DNA of 42,231 nt from JACKGS01 sp964448015 (GTDB lineage Bacteria > Patescibacteriota > Saccharimonadia > Saccharimonadales > UBA7683). The position numbers and the translations under genes are program-made. A model generated the notes under the pieces. It was given only the letters and a program-made list of their open reading frames with translations, was not told the origin of the DNA and searched no databases. Where the stretch lies: contig CAYUUV010000003.1 of assembly GCA_964448015.1 (NCBI GenBank), forward strand, positions 1 to 42,231, read 5' to 3'. This document shows positions 37,723 to 42,231 of the stretch, piece after piece. Within the stretch, counting starts at the first letter, position 1; the number at the start of each line of letters is the position of its first letter.

Positions 37723-39171
37723 ATGCATAGGTCGAACAAGGTTGAATCAAACAAAGTTGACCTCAAAGAAGTAAATAAACCCAAAAGCAAGAAGACCTTA
37801 CAAATGCCACAGCTTGCAAGTCCTCTTAAAAAACAAAAAGGTCCCAAGCGAGACGAAGAAGGTAAGTTTGCCGTAACAACAACTAGTAGCGGTTTAAAAA
37901 GTTTTAAAACCATTAATCTTAAGCGAGCCTTCACTCTCATCGCGGTCATTGCATTGGTCGGTGGATATTTCGTGTATCAGAGTTTTGCTGCAACTTCGAA
38001 TGTTGAGACTGCGAAGCAGTGGTATCAATCGTGCCAAGGCCTTGGTAAGCAAGCTGATTGGGACTATTGGGCGGGCCAAATTAGCTCACGAGGTCAAAGT
38101 GCGGCATGGGCAAACTTTAAAACAACCTATGAAAGAAATGCCCCTTCACGTAAGTGTCCTGCAAGTGACCCTGTGGCAGTTAGTGTTAACCCAAATCCAC
38201 CAGTCACCCCAACACCCAATCCCCCTACGCCACCGCCAGTTACGTCAGGTCCATTGAAGGATGCGCAGGCTTGTACAACTCTTGGTGCTGCTTACGTTGC
38301 CAATGCTAAAAAAGATAACGACACAACCAATAAAATTTCACTCAAAAGCACCGTAACCAGAGCCGAGCTCGATTCCATAGGTGCTAAAGAAAAACATTTT
38401 CGTGGGGCTTTGGGACAAATGCAAACCTGTAAAAGTACAGCCCAAGGCTTATATAACAAGGCGATATCAAATACAGCCACCAAATCTCAAGGTCCAGCTA
38501 TTTTAGCTGAGGTTGATAAAATTCAAGGCCACATCAGTTCACTTGCTGGTTACGTTCAAAATATTGCTAATGACTACCAGCGTGCGAAGGTAGTCTATGA
38601 GAAAAAACAGCAAGTGGCAACACGGCAAGTGGGCGGTGGTAGTTATGAGACTAGAGCGGACCCACAGCCTACACCACCTAGGGGGGCAACCCATGAAGAA
38701 GTACTTGCATTTGCTCGGCAATACTGTTCAACAGCACCCGACTACCTTAAGAACCAACCCATTTCGGGTGGAGTAAGAATAGAGGTGAGAGATATTTACT
38801 ATACACCTGGTCACACCACCTGTAATAATAAGCTTTTACGAGTTCATGATGTAGTTTGCAACGAGGGGTGGCAGCGTAGCGGGAATTCATGCGTAAGAGA
38901 GGCTCGACAGCCAATTGATACACATCCAAGTTACTACAGTTTGCCATCATTGCCGTTAGGCAACAAGACGTGCGCGGGTCGCAAATTTAATGGACCAGGG
39001 GGCGGCGTGAGATGTATCCGAAATGTGCACGAAAGTCAAAAAGTATTTAGCCAGGGATCAAAAATATATACTACCCAGTATGAGAGTTGTACACGCAAAT
39101 GGGGAGGCTACAAAATCACCGATAAGGAGTGCAAATGGTTTACTGGTGAGTGGAGAAAAATTGGTCAGTAG
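37723..39171 (+). CDS. Surface protein, paralog 2 (Cys-rich ectodomain)
   Basis: A 482-aa protein. Residues 1-50 are nearly identical in layout to paralog 1 (KVESNKVDLKEVNK, KKTLQMPQ, KGPKRDEEGKFA); the membrane helix is about 70-87 and ends VYQSFAAT. The ectodomain has a WYQSCQ...DYWAGQ part like paralog 1, a Pro-rich linker (NPPVTPTPNPPTPPP), a helical domain homologous in layout to paralog 1, and a C-terminal third with about ten Cys residues (CSTAPDYL, TTCNNK, VCNEGW, CVREAR, KTCAGR, VRCIRN, ESCTRK, KECKWF), suggesting disulfide-bonded extracellular domains. Function unknown. Confidence 0.82.
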   Translation: MHRSNKVESNKVDLKEVNKPKSKKTLQMPQLASPLKKQKGPKRDEEGKFAVTTTSSGLKSFKTINLKRAFTLIAVIALVGGYFVYQSFAATSNVETAKQWYQSCQGLGKQADWDYWAGQISSRGQSAAWANFKTTYERNAPSRKCPASDPVAVSVNPNPPVTPTPNPPTPPPVTSGPLKDAQACTTLGAAYVANAKKDNDTTNKISLKSTVTRAELDSIGAKEKHFRGALGQMQTCKSTAQGLYNKAISNTATKSQGPAILAEVDKIQGHISSLAGYVQNIANDYQRAKVVYEKKQQVATRQVGGGSYETRADPQPTPPRGATHEEVLAFARQYCSTAPDYLKNQPISGGVRIEVRDIYYTPGHTTCNNKLLRVHDVVCNEGWQRSGNSCVREARQPIDTHPSYYSLPSLPLGNKTCAGRKFNGPGGGVRCIRNVHESQKVFSQGSKIYTTQYESCTRKWGGYKITDKECKWFTGEWRKIGQ

Positions 39172-39517
39172 CGGTGACGTCCTCGCGATCAATTCTCATG
39201 TATTCATCTTTAGGGTAGCCCAGCAACACATTTACCTACGTGCTCCGAGCTTCAGCATTTATAAAGCCTTGCCTCTTCGTAGTCACTAGGTTTAATATTT
39301 TTGTTCACAACTTCTTTATGCTCGCTTATTACGCTAACTTTGAGCATGAAAGCTACGTAGACTGCTGTATACGCATTATAGATGTGTCATGCACTAGCTT
39401 TTGGTACGGTGGTTATGGTTGCGGCGAATAGTCAATGCCTCGAGTTATTTTACGTACTTCGTATCCGTGAATGTGAAAGTAGGCAATCTTATCTCAGGAC
39501 GAGTTCGTGCTAACATT
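39172..39517 (+). other. Intergenic region between paralog 2 and the second murA remnant
   Basis: About 345 bp. Short frames are present (one over 39240-39431) but show no family features. I see no RNA gene or strong hairpin. It may be decayed sequence. Confidence 0.5.
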
Positions 39518-39600
39518 CTAGATATCGCGGAGGGTGGTGATATTGGCGCCTAGGGAATTGAGGCGGTCAGCACAGTCTTCGTAGCCTGAATTGATGCCTG
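39518..39600 (-). pseudogene. Decayed copy of the murA 3' end (remnant 2)
   Basis: On the minus strand it reads GYEDCADRLNSLGANITT then LRDI and a TAG stop, matching the last 22 residues of the MurA encoded at 40713-42230 with two changes. Similarity fades after about 75 bp. It lies between paralogs 2 and 3, at the same relative place as remnant 1. Confidence 0.85.
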
Positions 39601-39700
39601 GTGCGCGGAAATGTGTAGAGTTTTGTATTGACAGTTCCCAGTTTTGGTACTAACGAGTAGGTTTATTGACTAAGTAGATGTTTAAAAAATTACTGTATTA

Positions 39701-39729
39701 TTGTATTCTCAACACTGCTTATGTTATAA
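39701..39729 (+). promoter_or_regulatory. Promoter of surface paralog 3 (TTGTAT-17-TTATAA)
   Basis: TTGTAT at 39701-39706 and TTATAA at 39724-39729, with the same leader and AAGGA ribosome-binding site as paralog 2. Confidence 0.7.
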
Positions 39730-39769
39730 CTGAAATATAGCTGAATAAAATTAAAACAAGGAATATCGT

Positions 39770-40687
39770 ATGAGCGAATCAAATAAAGTCGATCTCAAGG
39801 ATGTGAATAAAACAAAGCATACGTTTGATTTTGAAAAATTTAAAACAGTGTTTCGAAGACAAAAGGGCCAAAAGCGTAATGAGTTTGGGCAATTTGTATC
39901 TGGTGGCGGGGGCTCGGACCTACGTTCAAAAATTACAATGCGGGTCTCAGTATTGGTCATAGCGCTCGTAGCTATAACGGGTGGTCTCATGGTCATTCGA
40001 TCATATGCCGGGACAAGCCAACCACAGGCTTACTGGTACGATGAAGCCTCTTGCAATACAAAGTCAAAAGACTACACAAATTGTATACAAAATAGTACCG
40101 GAGCATTGGTATACAGAGCGTACGTATCATATTACGGCAAAGAACCAGCGGTGCAGCTCTTTAGTATTAACAAGCAGAAGTTACTGAATATAGGTAGTTC
40201 TGGCTCATATCCGCATAGTGGCAGACAGGGTTACCAAGAGACAATTATATGTGAATTAATATTGTCGCCTGAGTGTCGTGCTACGGCACAAGCCAGTCAA
40301 GCTACGGGCGGTGCTAATGCAAGGAAGTGGTTATCAGAGAGTGCCAAGGAGTCACTTGCTAAAAATTTATATAAGAATGCCCTGGGCCGTTCTCCGGTCA
40401 AGCGAGAGATTACAGCACTTGTGGCCGGTAAACAGTATAGTCACACAAAGATGGTTGCGAAATTTGCAAAGTATCCCGAGGTAGCAACTGTCATGAATGC
40501 GCGTTTTCTGACTTACCTTAAATCAAGTAAGAACCCATCAAATCCTCCAAAAGAAGTGGATGGTAAGTGCCCCAAAGATTACATTATAAGTCGTGGCGGT
40601 AATAATTCTTTGACAGTGACTTGGCGAAGGTATAGCTGGGACTCAAAGACTAACACGTGTACATACCGGGACGAGACTTCTCACTAG
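39770..40687 (+). CDS. Surface protein, paralog 3 (DUF4214-like ectodomain)
   Basis: A 305-aa protein with the shortened family N-terminus (SNKVDLKDVNKTK, QKGQKRNEFGQFVSGGGGSDL), a membrane helix (about 59-76) and a possible cleavage at IRSYAGT. The ectodomain includes VYRAYVSYYGKEP and, later, LAKNLYKNALGRSPVKREITALVAGKQYS, two stretches that look like DUF4214 repeats, which occur in surface proteins of several phyla, and then a short C-terminal Cys-bearing strand region. It ends 25 bp before the convergent murA. Confidence 0.82.
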   Translation: MSESNKVDLKDVNKTKHTFDFEKFKTVFRRQKGQKRNEFGQFVSGGGGSDLRSKITMRVSVLVIALVAITGGLMVIRSYAGTSQPQAYWYDEASCNTKSKDYTNCIQNSTGALVYRAYVSYYGKEPAVQLFSINKQKLLNIGSSGSYPHSGRQGYQETIICELILSPECRATAQASQATGGANARKWLSESAKESLAKNLYKNALGRSPVKREITALVAGKQYSHTKMVAKFAKYPEVATVMNARFLTYLKSSKNPSNPPKEVDGKCPKDYIISRGGNNSLTVTWRRYSWDSKTNTCTYRDETSH

Positions 40688-40712
40688 AGCCGGTGCGTAT
40701 GAGCGAGTCAGA

Positions 40713-42230
40713 TTAGATGTCGCGCAAGGTGGTTATATGGGCGCCGAGGGAATTGAGGCGGTCGGCAAAGTCTTCGTAGCCCCTGGAGATTGAGTAGATA
40801 TTTCTTAAAATACTGGTGCCCGGTGCAGCGAGCATGGTGATTAAAATAATCACAGCAGGCCTGAGGGCTGGTGGGCAGTTGATATCTGCTGGCTCAAGTT
40901 TACTTGGGCCGGTAATGTAAAGGCGATGCGGGTCTGCTAATCGAACATCGACACCTAGTTTTCTTAGTTCGGTGAGGTAGAGTGCTCTGTCTTCATAGCT
41001 CCAGTCATGAATTAGGGTGGTGCCACGGGCTCGTGCAACAATTGGTGCGAAGAAGGGGAGGTTATCCATATTAATACCCGGGTGGGTAAGGGCTAGAATT
41101 TTGTCTTCGGGCGCTCTCAGGTTATCAGATTCAATTGTTGTGATGTCTACGAGGTCGGTACGGCCATTTTCTGCTTTGTATGGTTTGCTAATTCTGAATT
41201 TGCAACCCATTTTTTCCAGGCGTAGCAGCTCAACGCGCAAGAATTCAATAGGACACCTCTGGACAGTAATGCGAGAATTGGTGGTAATAGCAGCAGAAAT
41301 AAAGCTGAAGGCTTCAATCGGGTCTTCACTTGGTGCGTAGGTGATATTTTTATCAACATCTTTCACACCGTGCACAGTGAGCGTGTTAGTGCCGATGCCT
41401 TCGATTTTTGCTCCAAGCTTTTCTAAGAAGAAGCACATATCTTGCGCCATATAATTACTGCTGATATTACGGATGATCGTGGTGCCTTCGGTCATGGCTG
41501 CAGCCATAAGCACATTTTCGCTAACCGTTTCACCCATTTCGTACAGCGTTACTTCTTTCGGTGATTTTTTCCGAACCGTTACGTGGTAGTAGTTATTTTT
41601 GGTTTCTACAGAGAGGCCAAATTCCTCAAGAGCGTAAAGGTGTGGTGCCACAGTACGCTTGCCTAATTTGCAGCCACCAGCGTACGGCAGGCGAAATTCT
41701 TTATAGCGGTGCATTAATGGCCCCAGGTACATAATAATGCTTCGGGTTCGGCGGGCCGCTTTGGCATCTATAGCTTCAAGTTTTAAGACTTTCGGTGGTT
41801 TAATTTCAACATCGCCGCCATCCAGCCAGGTCACCTTAACGCCAATGCTTTGCAGCACTTCTATCAGCCGAAACACCTCTTCAATTTTGGGAACTTTCTT
41901 CAGTGTTGTGGTACCACGGTTGAGTAGTGCCGCGCAGAGTAGGCCAACAGTCGCATTCTTACTAACCTTTGTATCAATTGAACCACGGAGCTTGTGGCCA
42001 CCTTCTACCCGCAGATTTACGGAGTTGCCCCCAAGGCTGATGATTTCTTTATTCAAAACGTCGCTAATGCGCGCCAGCATTTCCAGGGTAACGTTTTGCT
42101 TACCCGCTTCAATGCGGTTGATAGCACTTTGTGAAGTTTTGAGTTTGTCGGCAAGTTCTTTTTGTGTAAGGCCCCGTTGGTTACGAATGCGGGCAATTAA
42201 CTCGCCAATTTTTTGTTGGTACTCAATCAT
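40713..42230 (-). CDS. murA: XRE-type HTH fused to UDP-GlcNAc enolpyruvyl transferase (MurA)
   Basis: MurA catalyses the first committed step of peptidoglycan synthesis, transferring enolpyruvate from PEP to UDP-GlcNAc. The 505-aa protein carries an extra N-terminal XRE/Cro helix-turn-helix (about 7-62: IGELIARIRNQRGLTQKELADKL, TSQSAINRIEAGKQ) followed by a full MurA (about 68-505). Active-site features are present: Lys91-Asn92 (SKNA), Cys187 in GGCKLGKR (the fosfomycin target Cys), the Asp in NMDN, and Arg in SRGYEDFADRL. The start ATG ends one base before the window edge, so an upstream extension cannot be excluded. Confidence 0.92.
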   Translation of the reverse strand: MIEYQQKIGELIARIRNQRGLTQKELADKLKTSQSAINRIEAGKQNVTLEMLARISDVLNKEIISLGGNSVNLRVEGGHKLRGSIDTKVSKNATVGLLCAALLNRGTTTLKKVPKIEEVFRLIEVLQSIGVKVTWLDGGDVEIKPPKVLKLEAIDAKAARRTRSIIMYLGPLMHRYKEFRLPYAGGCKLGKRTVAPHLYALEEFGLSVETKNNYYHVTVRKKSPKEVTLYEMGETVSENVLMAAAMTEGTTIIRNISSNYMAQDMCFFLEKLGAKIEGIGTNTLTVHGVKDVDKNITYAPSEDPIEAFSFISAAITTNSRITVQRCPIEFLRVELLRLEKMGCKFRISKPYKAENGRTDLVDITTIESDNLRAPEDKILALTHPGINMDNLPFFAPIVARARGTTLIHDWSYEDRALYLTELRKLGVDVRLADPHRLYITGPSKLEPADINCPPALRPAVIILITMLAAPGTSILRNIYSISRGYEDFADRLNSLGAHITTLRDI

Positions 42231-42231
42231 T

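Noticed and set aside
39240..39431. 63-aa frame MLRASAF... after paralog 2
   Set aside because: No ribosome-binding site, promoter or family features; Cys- and Phe-rich composition looks like chance.
1..42231. Alternative genetic code (TGA as Gly, as in Gracilibacteria)
   Set aside because: TGA ends several clear genes (Nudix, recX, pilM, tsaE) at the expected lengths, so the standard bacterial code applies.

Overview
The window looks like a chromosomal segment from a Patescibacteria/CPR organism, most likely Candidatus Saccharibacteria (TM7). The reasons are a dense, compact gene layout; a Gram-positive-style type IV pilus system (pilB, pilC, prepilins, pilM, N, O and no pilQ secretin); a sortase with putative sorted surface proteins; a short TsaB; TGA used as an ordinary stop (so not code-25 Gracilibacteria/Absconditabacteria); and many proteins with only generic membrane or surface architecture. 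The lineage is an inference from gene content; no rRNA is present.

Layout. 1-6.3 kb: DNA repair and housekeeping (ruvB, recA, recX), a bPH2 membrane protein, a Nudix hydrolase, a stand-alone pilin-like protein divergent from recA, and a PRC-barrel protein. 6.35-16.2 kb: a type IV pilus locus on the plus strand (pilB, pilC, strong-SD major pilin with its own terminator, three minor pilins of which two are very large, then pilM-pilN-pilO and a 96-aa membrane protein). 16.3-17.4 kb: tsaE and tsaB (t6A tRNA modification). 17.5-21.8 kb: a secreted subtilase and cell-surface proteins, three of which end in P-x-S-G, a hydrophobic segment and a basic tail, which resembles a sortase sorting signal. 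22-24.7 kb: RNase Y and a DUF4352-like protein. 24.8-28.7 kb: minus-strand small membrane proteins, a UbiB/ABC1-type atypical kinase, a plus-strand CdiA-C-like nuclease, and an unrecognised 310-aa protein. 28.8-33.4 kb: tRNA-Pro, tatA and tatC with a small Tat-like membrane protein, then a membrane-anchored Clp-type double AAA+ ATPase. 33.4-34.3 kb: a repeat-rich non-coding stretch with tRNA-Arg and tRNA-Gly. 34.3-42.2 kb: a sortase, a membrane protein, three paralogous surface proteins with near-identical promoters/leaders and conserved N-termini, and an HTH-MurA fusion on the minus strand.

Most striking signals. (1) Between the three paralogous surface genes lie short decayed copies of the 3' end of the neighbouring murA, so this array grew by duplications that carried murA ends along. 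(2) The Clp-like ATPase keeps Walker motifs but lacks the usual pore-loop aromatics in both AAA+ modules and is tethered to the membrane. (3) At least nine genes have a TATAAT-like -10 element ending only 6-10 nt before the start codon, which points to leaderless transcription. (4) A candidate [A/T]-P-[N/Q]-S-G anchor motif occurs on three neighbouring surface proteins in a window that also encodes a sortase. (5) Intergenic regions carry several 7-nt tandem repeats and nested palindromic elements.

All product names come from reading motifs by eye; no database search was run.
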